Origin: Paenibacillus sp. FSL R7-0273
Lineage (GTDB): Bacteria; Bacillota; Bacilli; Paenibacillales; Paenibacillaceae
NCBI RefSeq assembly: GCF_000758625.1
Contig: NZ_CP009283.1
Location: 6,714,501 to 6,778,500, forward strand
Direction: 5' to 3'
Length of the DNA stretch: 64,000 nucleotides
Position 1 is the first letter of the stretch. The number at the start of each line of letters is the position of its first letter. Shown here piece by piece: positions 17,244-25,294 of this stretch. The notes below the pieces were generated by a model, which saw nothing but the letters and a program-made list of their open reading frames with translations, ran no database searches and had not been told where the DNA came from. A program made the position numbers and the translations under genes.

Positions 17244-18158
17244 TTACACCTTCAAAAACTTGCGGATTGATACGGTACTTCCCCAGATCCCGATCAGCAT
17301 GCCAAGCCCTACAAGCAGCCCGCACATGAGCAGCCAGATTTCTTCAAAAGGAATCAGCTGCAGCCCCAGCATCGGATCCCCCTGTACAGAACGTATCAGA
17401 CTGCTGTAGCCGATAAAGAGAACACCCGAGGTCACAAGTGAGCCGATCAGTCCGATCAGCGCCCCCTCCACAAAAAACGGCCAGCGGATAAACGCATTCG
17501 TTGCCCCGACCAGCTTCATAATGCCGATCTCCTTGCGGCGGGCGAGAATGGTTACCCGGATCGTATTGGAAATCAGGAACATGGACATCAGAGCCAGGCC
17601 TGCCACAAAAATAAAGCCTATATTGCGCACAGCGCGCGTAATCTTAAACAGTGTCTCAACCGAGCCTTTACCGTAGTTCACTTTATATATCGGCTGCTCT
17701 TCATGCTTTGTGTTTAGTGCTTCTATCTTATCTGCTACAAACGGGACTGTAGTCGGTTCAATCACCTCGACCAGCAGCTTGTCCGGCAGCGGGTTATTCT
17801 CTTCGTCAAAGCCTTCCAGCAGCTCGGCTGCATCCGGCCCCATATCCTCGCGGAACTCGATCAGCCCCTGCTCCTTGGATACGAACTCTACCTTGCTTAC
17901 TTCCGGCATGCTGCCGATTTCGTTCTGCAGCGTTTCACGCATCTTCTGATCTGTGTTAAGCGTCAGATGCACATTGATCTGCACCTGGCTGTCCGCCTTG
18001 TCGGCGATGGAGTTCACATTGAGTACAAGCAGAATAAAGACACCGAGCACGAATAGGGAGACGACAATAGATGTGATGGAAGCCACCGACATCCAGCCGT
18101 TGCGGAATACATTTTTGAAGCCTTCCCGCATGTGGCGCAAGAAGGTTTTAAAACTCAT
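17244..18158 (-). CDS. ftsX: Cell division ABC transporter permease FtsX
   Basis: A 304-residue permease: a cytoplasmic N-terminus (TFLRHMREGFKNVFRNGWMS), helix 1 (about 23-47), an extracytoplasmic domain (about 50-165, beginning VQINVHLTLN), and three further helices (about 172-195, 220-245, 265-290). It forms the membrane part of FtsEX, which couples ATP hydrolysis to activation of wall hydrolases. Its start overlaps the end of ftsE by 11 bases. The M23 coiled-coil gene follows. Length and topology are normal for the family. Confidence 0.92.
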   Translation of the reverse strand: MSFKTFLRHMREGFKNVFRNGWMSVASITSIVVSLFVLGVFILLVLNVNSIADKADSQVQINVHLTLNTDQKMRETLQNEIGSMPEVSKVEFVSKEQGLIEFREDMGPDAAELLEGFDEENNPLPDKLLVEVIEPTTVPFVADKIEALNTKHEEQPIYKVNYGKGSVETLFKITRAVRNIGFIFVAGLALMSMFLISNTIRVTILARRKEIGIMKLVGATNAFIRWPFFVEGALIGLIGSLVTSGVLFIGYSSLIRSVQGDPMLGLQLIPFEEIWLLMCGLLVGLGMLIGIWGSTVSIRKFLKV

Positions 18159-18834
18159 AACCGTATTCCCCTCTCACCTGGTCTCTGACAATGTTGCCGT
18201 TCTCGATCGCCAGTACCCGTTTGCGCATTTTATTGACAATATCCCTGTTATGGGTAGCCATTACAATCGTAGTGCCGCGGAAATTAATTTCGTCCAGCAG
18301 CTGCATGATGCCCCAGGAGGTCTCAGGATCCAGGTTACCGGTAGGCTCATCTGCAATGATAACCGACGGATTGTTGACGATGGCCCGGGCAATCGCAATC
18401 CGCTGCTGCTCTCCGCCTGAGAGCTGGGACGGCTCCCGGTTCGCCTTGCTGCGCAGTCCCACCAGATCAAGCACCTCATTGACGCGCTTCTTCATAATTT
18501 TCTTAGGGGCCTCAATAACCTCCATCGCAAAAGCGACATTCTCATACGCCGTCAGCTTCGGCAGCAGCCGGAAATCCTGGAACACTACGCCGATGTTGCG
18601 TCTTACATAAGGAATTTTACGCGGCTTGAGCTTGCCGATATTGAACCCGCCTACCGAAATCTGGCCCTTGGTTGGTGTTTCTTCTCTATAAATTAATTTC
18701 ATGAAAGTTGATTTCCCTGCGCCGGACGGTCCGACGACATACACGAATTCATTGCGGTCAATCTTGACGGATATCCCCTGGAGAGCATTAGTCCCGTTGG
18801 GGTACGTCTTCCATACATCCTGCATTTCAATCAA
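18148..18834 (-). CDS. ftsE: Cell division ABC transporter ATPase FtsE
   Basis: A 228-residue ABC ATPase beginning [14 protein letters not shown], very close to the usual FtsE start. Walker [10 protein letters not shown] (35-43), signature [15 protein letters not shown] (about 137-151), Walker [13 protein letters not shown] (about 157-168) and ATHN switch are present. The start codon is TTG, with an ATG three codons later. It is the first gene of the ftsE-ftsX-M23-ctpB unit. About 260 bases upstream lies a GCCGATATATA element resembling a sigma-D -10 box. Confidence 0.93.
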   Translation of the reverse strand: MIEMQDVWKTYPNGTNALQGISVKIDRNEFVYVVGPSGAGKSTFMKLIYREETPTKGQISVGGFNIGKLKPRKIPYVRRNIGVVFQDFRLLPKLTAYENVAFAMEVIEAPKKIMKKRVNEVLDLVGLRSKANREPSQLSGGEQQRIAIARAIVNNPSVIIADEPTGNLDPETSWGIMQLLDEINFRGTTIVMATHNRDIVNKMRKRVLAIENGNIVRDQVRGEYGYEF

Positions 18835-19186
18835 AAGTTATCACTTCCCGATTTTGTCATATTCCGCCGGCCGGCCGTCAGGTTCGACACCAAACCGCAG
18901 AAGCTTCCATTAACTGCCCGAATCCCACAGACGTAACTATTGTAACAAATCTGTAACCGTTTGAGTACCCGAAAGTTTTCCCGGTACGGCTCATATACAT
19001 GAAACAGGCCCCCTGATAGAGAGGCTGCCATTCATTTGTAATACATTCGAGCTTTCTGTAAAAAAATCCTGCCTGGTCCCCTTCCCACCTTTATATATCG
19101 GCTGGAAATGGCGATCAGTAAGCTTATTATCCCGGCCTGCGCTGCTCCCTGCACGCAAATCTGCCGCTTTCGAAGGAGACTATCTA
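18835..19186. other. Divergent intergenic region between ftsE and the VanW gene
   Basis: These 352 bases hold no credible gene. They must contain the promoters of the ftsEX unit (minus) and of the VanW gene (plus). The notable element is TATATATCGGC at 19092-19102. A CGAAGGAG ribosome binding site for the VanW gene lies at about 19169-19177. Confidence 0.5.
19092..19102 (-). promoter_or_regulatory. Sigma-D-like -10 element upstream of ftsE
   Basis: Reads GCCGATATATA on the minus strand; its first eight bases equal the Bacillus sigma-D -10 consensus. The expected TAAA -35 at 15-bp spacing is not clear here (TTAC at 19118-19121). Shared with three other operons in the window. Confidence 0.4.
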
Positions 19187-20617
19187 ATGAAAAAAGCACA
19201 TATCGTCCTCACCGCAGCCATCTCACTGCTGCTGGCCGCTTCACTGCTGGCCGGCGGGCTTCATTTATATGGAGGGCAGCATACCATCCCGAAGGGGACC
19301 CGGCTGACCGGCTGGGATATCGGCGGACATGAGGCTGCCGGGGTCCGCAGCGAGCTTGCCGCCCGGCTTGAAGCGCTTGAAGCTATCCCCCTGGTACTTA
19401 AGGCAGGCGACAACACCGAGCTGACCGTCACCCTGAAGCAGGCTGGTGTCGCTTATGAAGCCGGAGCTTTTCTTCAAGGGCTAAAGAGCTTAACGGAAGG
19501 GAGGATGCTGGACCGGGCACAGGCCCGCCGCAGCTTTGCCCGCAGCTGGGAGCTCGGTATCCATCTGGATTTGGAACAGCTGCAGTCAAGCCTTAGCCCT
19601 GCATGGGAAAGAGAATCCTTCGGTACACCGGTAGACGCTACCCGGCGTATTACCGAAGATGACCGGGTGGTTTACACGGCGGAGACCACCTCCTACGAGG
19701 TGGACTGGTACGGGCTTGAGCTCGCCCTGCGGGCAGCGCTGCCGGTTCAGCCCGCTGAGCGGGAGGCTTTGCAGGCAAAGCGCATTACCCTGGAGGTGCC
19801 CTTGACCGTTAAAGAGCCGGCTATAACATTAAAGGTGCTGAAGGATCAGGGCATCGAACGGAAAATCACCCAGTTCAGCACCTCCCTTGGCTTAAGCGGC
19901 CCCGGACGCACGTTCAACGTGGAGGCCGCAGCCAAAGCTGTGAACGGCACAATCCTGCCGCCAGACGCTGTTTTTGATTACGGCAAGGCGATTGAAAAAG
20001 CCCAGCGTGAATCCGGGCTGCGCGAAGCACCTGTTATTGTGAACGGCAAGCTGCAGCCCGGCACCGGCGGCGGCATCTGCCAGGTGTCCAGCACGCTCTA
20101 CAATGCGGCGCTCAGAGCGGGTCTGGAAATTGTAGAGCGGCGTAACCATTCGCTGCCGGTCAGCTATCTGCCGAAGGGGCAGGATGCCACATTTGCCCAG
20201 GGCTACATCAACTTCCGTTTCCGCAACAACACCGGCAAATACCTGATTATCAAGGCTGCGGTTCAGGGCAGAACCCTGACGGTGAAGCTGTTCGGCACAT
20301 TTCCCAAAAACGTCTACTATACCGTACAGTCCCAGACCGTTGAAATCCTGCAGCCCGCGGCCCGGTACGTCAGTGACTCCTCGCTGCCCCGCGGGGGCAC
20401 ACGGGTTATCCAGAGCGGCAAGATCGGTTATGTAGTAGAAACCTATATTATACGTTATATTGACGGTAAGGCAGCGGAAAAGAAACAGCTCTCCCGCGAT
20501 ACTTATCCGGCACAGAAGCAGGTAATCGCCATCAACCGGGGCGGCATGAGCAAGGCGGTCCAGCCCGAGCCTGTAAAGAAGCCGCTCGTGGAGGATGGTG
20601 TGCGCAGCCAGGAATGA
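19187..20617 (+). CDS. VanW-family protein with C-terminal G5-like domain
   Basis: A 476-residue exported protein. An N-terminal signal anchor (about 1-25) precedes a putative peptidoglycan-binding region (about 30-200). The VanW domain follows (about 225-360), with GTGGGICQVSSTLYNAAL, ERRNHSLPVSYLP and FAQGYINFRFRNNTGKYLII. A G5-like segment closes the protein (about 380-450). VanW proteins are found in some vancomycin-resistance clusters and widely in Bacillota; their biochemical role is unsettled. The ATG has GAAGGAGA upstream. The gene stands alone between the divergent ftsEX unit and a strong terminator. No vanA/vanX-type resistance genes lie nearby, so a resistance role is not supported; a wall-associated role is more likely. 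Confidence 0.85.
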   Translation: MKKAHIVLTAAISLLLAASLLAGGLHLYGGQHTIPKGTRLTGWDIGGHEAAGVRSELAARLEALEAIPLVLKAGDNTELTVTLKQAGVAYEAGAFLQGLKSLTEGRMLDRAQARRSFARSWELGIHLDLEQLQSSLSPAWERESFGTPVDATRRITEDDRVVYTAETTSYEVDWYGLELALRAALPVQPAEREALQAKRITLEVPLTVKEPAITLKVLKDQGIERKITQFSTSLGLSGPGRTFNVEAAAKAVNGTILPPDAVFDYGKAIEKAQRESGLREAPVIVNGKLQPGTGGGICQVSSTLYNAALRAGLEIVERRNHSLPVSYLPKGQDATFAQGYINFRFRNNTGKYLIIKAAVQGRTLTVKLFGTFPKNVYYTVQSQTVEILQPAARYVSDSSLPRGGTRVIQSGKIGYVVETYIIRYIDGKAAEKKQLSRDTYPAQKQVIAINRGGMSKAVQPEPVKKPLVEDGVRSQE

Positions 20618-20660
20618 CCTGCCATGTGCTCCCGGACGGCACCATTCTACTCTTTACCGC

Positions 20661-20694
20661 AAAGGGCGGCCAGAATGAAATCTGGCCGCCCTTT
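20661..20694. terminator. Bidirectional terminator between the VanW and IseA-like genes
   Basis: Perfect 14-bp stem AAAGGGCGGCCAGA / TCTGGCCGCCCTTT with a 6-base loop. It lies between convergent genes. Confidence 0.85.
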
Positions 20695-20740
20695 GGGGCG
20701 AAGCAGCTGAAGAACATCTTTACGGTTCCTTCAGCTTGTC

Positions 20741-21343
20741 TTAGAACAAGGTATCCGGTGACATGTCAATTCTCCAGTAACCGTTCACCTTTTTCAGCTT
20801 GACTACAACCCCGGCATTATCCCCCTGCCCGCTCTCCTGAGGCACGCTAAGCTCAAATACTGCTGTAGTTGCTGTTTTGGAAACCATCTTGGCGATAGCT
20901 TTATCGAACTGAAGATGATTGCCTACATCTGCGTTAACCTGGGCCATGCGCCCCTTCATTTCAAGAAATTGCGTCTGTGTATAAAAAGCTGCGGCGTTAT
21001 GCGTAAAGCCTCTTTTTATATAATTCATCAGCTGCTGCTTGGTTCCGAGGTCACTGGAAAGATAGCGGTACTCGAGTCCGTTGTAGGTAAACTTCTCAGC
21101 CCCGAAGGTATTGCCTGCACCGCTGGCATAGGTATACAGCTTCTTGGCATGGACCAGCAGCGGAATGATGCTTCGCTCTGTCAGGTTGTTAATGGTAGCG
21201 GGACCCTCTTTGCCCGGCAAAGATGCCGCTACTGTCCTTACTCCCGCATTCCCTGTTGCCGGCGAAGCCGCCAGTGCCCCGCTTCCCGCCGATACCAGAC
21301 CGAGCGAAAGTGCCAGCGAACCGATCAACCATTTCTTTTTCAT
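20741..21343 (-). CDS. Secreted IseA-like DL-endopeptidase inhibitor
   Basis: A 200-residue protein with a clear signal peptide (KKWLIGSLALSLGLVSAGSGALAA). The mature part has EYRYLSSDLGTKQQLMNYIKR and a C-terminal ending in GYWRIDMSPDTLF. The YLSSDL-helix-helix-strand arrangement and length resemble IseA (YoeB) of Bacillus, a secreted inhibitor that blocks the active site of cell-separation DL-endopeptidases such as LytE and LytF. This would fit a location near wall hydrolase genes. The family call is by eye and moderately sure. A ribosome binding site (AGGAGG) lies upstream of the ATG. It is read separately from the pilus operon, whose terminator lies just upstream. Confidence 0.65.
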   Translation of the reverse strand: MKKKWLIGSLALSLGLVSAGSGALAASPATGNAGVRTVAASLPGKEGPATINNLTERSIIPLLVHAKKLYTYASGAGNTFGAEKFTYNGLEYRYLSSDLGTKQQLMNYIKRGFTHNAAAFYTQTQFLEMKGRMAQVNADVGNHLQFDKAIAKMVSKTATTAVFELSVPQESGQGDNAGVVVKLKKVNGYWRIDMSPDTLF

Positions 21344-21497
21344 ACCAACGCCTCCTTATTCATCTTGTTCTGCTTATTCAGGTAGAACGTAACTGCTTCT
21401 GTTGCTGTAAAGGATACTTTATAACTTACGATAGCCTGTAAGCTAAAATACCCAATCTGCTGCCGGCTGAAAACGGATTTACCGCTTTACGGCGCAC

Positions 21498-21534
21498 AAA
21501 AAAACTCCGCCTCCCCGGTTAGGGAAGACGAAGT
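21498..21534 (-). terminator. Terminator of the type IV pilus operon
   Basis: On the minus strand CTTCGTCTTCCC pairs with GGGGAGGCGGAG, using G-U wobbles, across a 5-base loop and is followed by seven T residues. It lies 38 bases after pilO. Confidence 0.8.
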
Positions 21535-21571
21535 CTGATTAGTACATGTAACAACCTTAATTATTCACTGA

Positions 21572-22171
21572 TTACTCTGCGGCTTCAGCCTCGTAATAAG
21601 CCGTAAAGGCCACATTTGCCGTCAGGATGCTGCCCGGATTCTGCGCGGTCGGAAATTCATACGGCTGCTGGAATGCAAAGGAATCCACCGTGATTAGTCT
21701 CGGCATCTTGTTCAGCTGCTTCAGCCATTCGTGTATCTCGGCATAACCGCCTTCAACAATAGCCGTCATCTTGATCTCCTGCAGTCCGGCTGCAGAAGCA
21801 GCTGCTGAACCAGTCCACGTTCCAGCCGTACTTGTACCCGTCAGCGAAAAGCCGATGTCCTTCAGCCTGGCATGAGAGCTGTCGCCGATCGCCTTCAGCT
21901 CATTGATCAGCGCTTCGCTTCCGTCACCTTGCGGAATAGCGTCCAGTGCAGTCTCTTCGTCTGCGCTCAGGCTGTCTCCGGCGCCCTTGAGTTCATTGAT
22001 TTTGCTCTGGAGCGCCGATCCTTCCCGTTCCAGCAGGGAAAGCTCGCTGCTCTGTAGCGCAATATCACTGCTTACCGGGCGAATCCCCAGCATATAAAAG
22101 GCAAACAGGATCAGAAACAGGATCAGCATACCCAAAACGATCGGTGAGCGGTATTTATTAATTTGTTCCAC
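21572..22171 (-). CDS. pilO: Type IV pilus inner-membrane platform protein PilO-like
   Basis: A 199-residue bitopic protein: one N-terminal helix (about 12-30, IVLGMLILFLILFAFYML), a short coiled coil (about 35-70) and a C-terminal alpha/beta domain (about 95-195) that includes GGYAEIHEWLKQLNKMPRLITVDS, the ferredoxin-like core typical of PilO. In diderms PilO pairs with PilN and links PilM to the secretin; here there is no secretin, so it probably completes a cytoplasmic-membrane assembly ring. Its start overlaps the end of the pilM-pilN fusion by 14 bases. It is the last gene of the operon. Confidence 0.8.
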   Translation of the reverse strand: MEQINKYRSPIVLGMLILFLILFAFYMLGIRPVSSDIALQSSELSLLEREGSALQSKINELKGAGDSLSADEETALDAIPQGDGSEALINELKAIGDSSHARLKDIGFSLTGTSTAGTWTGSAAASAAGLQEIKMTAIVEGGYAEIHEWLKQLNKMPRLITVDSFAFQQPYEFPTAQNPGSILTANVAFTAYYEAEAAE

Positions 22172-23798
22172 TGTTGTCCGCTCCTCCTTCCGCAGTAGCC
22201 TGTGCCTCTGCCGCTTGCTGATCCGCAGCCTCAGGTGCAGTACTTACACGGTATACCGCCGAATAATTGATAAGATTAGAGAGGCCGCCGGCCACTGCTC
22301 CGGAGGAGCCTTCGGATAATTTCTCAATGACCGCTTCACGCGCAAACGGCATTCCCCGCAGTGCAGTCAGATACACTCCGCTGTGCTCCATATCTGTGAA
22401 ATTCACAGTCAGCAGCAGATCCCCGCGGAAGGAATAGCTGATCTCACGGATTACAGCAGCATACGGCAGCTTCGACTTCAATTCATTCAGCAAGGCAGCA
22501 GCATTTACCCGGCTGGCTGACAAGGCTTCAATAATTGCCGACCGGTCAAAGCTGCCGCTTCCGGCTCCGCTGCTGTTCAGGCCGGCCAGTTCAAGCTGCA
22601 GGTTAGCATTCTGATCCTGAGCTGCCTGAATCAGGGTGCTCTGATCGGCGTACTCCCCGCGCACTGAAGTATATAAAATACCGGTCCCGATTACGCCAAG
22701 CACCCAGACGGCGGCAAGCGTCACTGCAACATAAGGGAATACAATGGTCTCACGGTCCTCACGCGGCAGCAGATTAATACTGCGCAGCTTAGGATCACGC
22801 AGCGCGGCTCCGGCAGCTACCCGGTAATCATTGAGGCTGTTGTCCGGCCGTACGCCGGCCGCGAACTGGTCAACGGCAATCGGAGCGATTGCCAGCTCCG
22901 GCAGCGCAGCCTGCAGCTCCTGCTGTAATTGGCTGCGCATATCTGGTGCGCCTGTAATCAGCAGCTCCGTAATCCGTGTGGAGCCGTCGTGCAGGCTGTA
23001 CTGGTAAAAGCTCAGCATGCGTGATATTTCTGCTGTAATCTCCACGATCTGCTCAGCAGACAAGTGATGCTGAGAGGCAGAAGATGCAGCAGCTTCTGCC
23101 TCCGCCTCTGCTGCCGAAGGCAGCTCTTTGCTTAAATTAAAGGGGATCGACTGAGGCTGTGCCAGGTCCACCAGATTAATCGTCCGCATAAACACCGGAT
23201 TACCGCCCCGGAACATATAAATATCGAGCAGCGATTGCTCCAGATGAATCAGCATCGTCTCGTTAAAGGCATGTCCATAGCCTGCTACGATGCTGCGGGC
23301 CAGAGCTGTTGCCGAAACCTCAACGCTTTTGATTTTCAGGCCGGCATCTTCCAGTACATCTACGTAGTCCTGAACGACCTTGCGCGGCGCGGCAAAAATA
23401 ATCAGCTGGCTCTCATTCTCCTCCTGCCCGGTGACCACGTAATCGTACACCGGATTCTCGAAGGGAAGATGCAGGCCGGTCTCAACCTCAAGCTTTACCA
23501 GCTGGTCGATCTGCTTTTCTACCGTGCTGGGAATCGTCATTTTACGGATAATCATCTGTGAAGGCGGAATCGACAGGCTAACTGCACTGCCGCGCAGCCC
23601 TTTTGTCTTTACCCATTGCCGCAGACGGTCCAGCAGCGCCTCTCTGTCTGCCACCTGATTCTCAACGATCATTCCCGGGAGCAGCGGCATGAATCTTTTT
23701 TTGTGGACCTGCTTGCCTTGATTGTTCTTGAAGCTGATATAACGGATGCCAGTCTGCTCAATGGAGACACCGGCTGCTTTGTTGCCTATTCCAAACAT
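22158..23798 (-). CDS. Fused type IV pilus assembly protein PilM-PilN
   Basis: A 546-residue protein combining two families that are usually separate. Residues 1-335 are PilM-like, with an actin/FtsA-type fold: GIGNKAAGVSIEQTGIRYIS start, GLRGSAVSLSIPPSQMIIRK and a C-terminal AAGAALRD. Residues 341-345 read INLLP, the conserved cytoplasmic PilN motif that binds PilM, followed by one transmembrane helix (353-378), a coiled coil and a C-terminal alpha/beta domain (about 420-525). Because PilM normally binds the INLLP segment of PilN, the fusion fixes that contact in cis. A low-complexity Ala/Glu insert lies at 228-245. The gene follows the prepilin peptidase after a 15-base gap. Confidence 0.85.
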   Translation of the reverse strand: MFGIGNKAAGVSIEQTGIRYISFKNNQGKQVHKKRFMPLLPGMIVENQVADREALLDRLRQWVKTKGLRGSAVSLSIPPSQMIIRKMTIPSTVEKQIDQLVKLEVETGLHLPFENPVYDYVVTGQEENESQLIIFAAPRKVVQDYVDVLEDAGLKIKSVEVSATALARSIVAGYGHAFNETMLIHLEQSLLDIYMFRGGNPVFMRTINLVDLAQPQSIPFNLSKELPSAAEAEAEAAASSASQHHLSAEQIVEITAEISRMLSFYQYSLHDGSTRITELLITGAPDMRSQLQQELQAALPELAIAPIAVDQFAAGVRPDNSLNDYRVAAGAALRDPKLRSINLLPREDRETIVFPYVAVTLAAVWVLGVIGTGILYTSVRGEYADQSTLIQAAQDQNANLQLELAGLNSSGAGSGSFDRSAIIEALSASRVNAAALLNELKSKLPYAAVIREISYSFRGDLLLTVNFTDMEHSGVYLTALRGMPFAREAVIEKLSEGSSGAVAGGLSNLINYSAVYRVSTAPEAADQQAAEAQATAEGGADNSGTN

Positions 23799-23813
23799 GC
23801 TATAAAGTTCCTC

Positions 23814-24563
23814 CTAACGGATGAGCGCGAGATAACCGCTGATAAGATGTGAACCGTAAGAGAAAGCAATCAGGGAGCCTGCAGCCAGCCACGGTCCAAA
23901 CGGGATGGGTTGCCTGCGCTTCACCTTGCCGAGCAGCATCAGCGTCCCGCCGACAATACTCCCCAGTGCGCAAGCGATCAGGAAAGCCAAAATGACATTG
24001 GGAAAGCCGACCACCCAGCCCAGCAGCACGAACAGCTTCACATCCCCCATACCCATGCCCCCGAGCAGAGCCAGCAGCAGAATAATGAAGCCGCCTGCCG
24101 CGCCTCCCAGCAGATGGGACCACAGCGGCCCTTCCGGGAAAATGGCTACTAGCAGCAGTAGTAGCGGCAGAAAAAACAGCAGCACCTTGTTCGGGATCAG
24201 CATGTACTTCAGGTCAGCCACCGTCACGATTACCGCGAGGCTAACTAAGACAAATCCGGTAATGCCTTGGCCGGATAAACCAAACTGCAGGTATACCCAC
24301 AAAAATAACAGCCCCGTCGCCATTTCACCCAGCATATACAGCGGCGATACCTTCGCCCCGCAGTGCCGGCACCTGCCCCGGGACAATACGTAGCTCGCCA
24401 CCGGCAGCAAATCCCGCGCCGTCAGCCGCGTCCCGCAGCTGGTGCAATGCGACGGCGGCCGCACCAGCGACTCCCCCGCCGGCACCCGCAGCGCCACTAC
24501 ATTATAGAAGGAGCCCAGGATCAGGCCGACAAGCGTGATGTATACCGCGATAACAATGGTCAT
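23814..24563 (-). CDS. pilD: Prepilin peptidase (A24 family)
   Basis: A 249-residue membrane aspartyl protease. The N-terminal methylase-type domain retains both zinc-type pairs CTSCG and CRHCG (about 41-74), and the motif GLILGSFYNVVALRVP is typical. The two catalytic aspartates lie in VTVADLKYMLIPN and GGMGMGDVKLFVLLG. Seven or eight hydrophobic segments fill the remainder. It cleaves the Gly|Phe (or Leu/Ser) bond of prepilins and methylates the new N-terminus. It is separated from the upstream pilin gene by a terminator-like hairpin, so it is probably expressed at a lower level than the pilin. Confidence 0.92.
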   Translation of the reverse strand: MTIVIAVYITLVGLILGSFYNVVALRVPAGESLVRPPSHCTSCGTRLTARDLLPVASYVLSRGRCRHCGAKVSPLYMLGEMATGLLFLWVYLQFGLSGQGITGFVLVSLAVIVTVADLKYMLIPNKVLLFFLPLLLLLVAIFPEGPLWSHLLGGAAGGFIILLLALLGGMGMGDVKLFVLLGWVVGFPNVILAFLIACALGSIVGGTLMLLGKVKRRQPIPFGPWLAAGSLIAFSYGSHLISGYLALIR

Positions 24564-24591
24564 GGGGTGTTGTTCCTGTTCTTTGGATTTT

Positions 24592-24621
24592 AAAAAAGGA
24601 ATCGGGAATTCCGATTCCTTT
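24592..24621 (-). terminator. Intra-operon terminator/attenuator between the pilin and prepilin peptidase genes
   Basis: On the minus strand AAAGGAATCGG-AATTC-CCGATTCCTTT is followed by TTTA. The perfect stem and T-run suggest partial termination after the abundant pilin transcript. Confidence 0.75.
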
Positions 24622-24634
24622 GGGTAATAAGGTT

Positions 24635-25108
24635 TTATTTATCAATATCGACGCTAAGTATTTGAGCAGGTGTGTAAGTTCCAGCAGTACTACTTGCAAC
24701 AGGTGTAGACCCCTGTGGAGCCGGAGTAATAGACATGCCAGATAGATTGCCGTCGGCATCGAATGTAACAGTACCTGCAGTAATGACAGCTTTTGAACTT
24801 GGTAAACTAAGTGGTGTATCCAAATAACCATCTGCTTGGATTTCTGCAATAATATCTACGGTTCCAGCACCCTCAAAATTCCCGTTTTCTTCACCTACAA
24901 TATATAATCTCGCTGCATCATAAATCTGACGTGCTGTGGCAATATCACCATCTTCTCGAGAATTTTGAATAACATTCCCTATCAACGGTACTGCAATCAC
25001 CGCAATAATCCCCAAAATAACAATAACCGCCAATAACTCAATCAGTGTGAACCCTTTTTCCTCTTTACCCGCCTTGCCCAGCTTTTTACGAATCGCCTGT
25101 GCCAACAT
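24635..25108 (-). CDS. Major type IV pilin (prepilin)
   Basis: A 157-residue prepilin. The 19-residue charged leader ends in KEEKG, cleaved before FTLIELLAVIVILGIIAVIA, the canonical class III signal with Glu at +5 and a 20-residue hydrophobic stalk. The globular part (about 50-157) is short and lacks the usual pilin cysteine pair. It resembles ComGC/PilA-like pilins of Gram-positive bacteria. A strong GAGGGGG ribosome binding site precedes the ATG and a hairpin follows the stop, both consistent with high expression. It is flanked by pilC and the prepilin peptidase gene in the same direction and is the likely main fibre subunit. Confidence 0.88.
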   Translation of the reverse strand: MLAQAIRKKLGKAGKEEKGFTLIELLAVIVILGIIAVIAVPLIGNVIQNSREDGDIATARQIYDAARLYIVGEENGNFEGAGTVDIIAEIQADGYLDTPLSLPSSKAVITAGTVTFDADGNLSGMSITPAPQGSTPVASSTAGTYTPAQILSVDIDK

Positions 25109-25294
25109 TTCTTTTCCCCCTCATAATTGATGTTATTGAATAAGACCGATACTCCGTTATCTGTGTAAAACCTCGCTGTCCTGTTGCTGTCATCCAATGT
25201 ACTCATCCTATTCCAGCAGGTTCTGGAGCCTGCTTGTGCTCCCGGTCCGCCTGCCTGGCGTCACCCCTCTCAATCTATGCAAGGAGCACATGGC

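Noticed and set aside
17684..17694. TATATATCGGC inside ftsX as a promoter for the M23 gene
   Set aside because: It encodes the conserved-looking QPIYKV stretch in frame, so coding constraint explains it; no -35 was found. Kept only as a caution for the motif finding.
19187..20617. VanW gene as evidence of vancomycin resistance
   Set aside because: No vanH, vanA, vanX or vanRS genes are nearby; VanW proteins are widespread without resistance.
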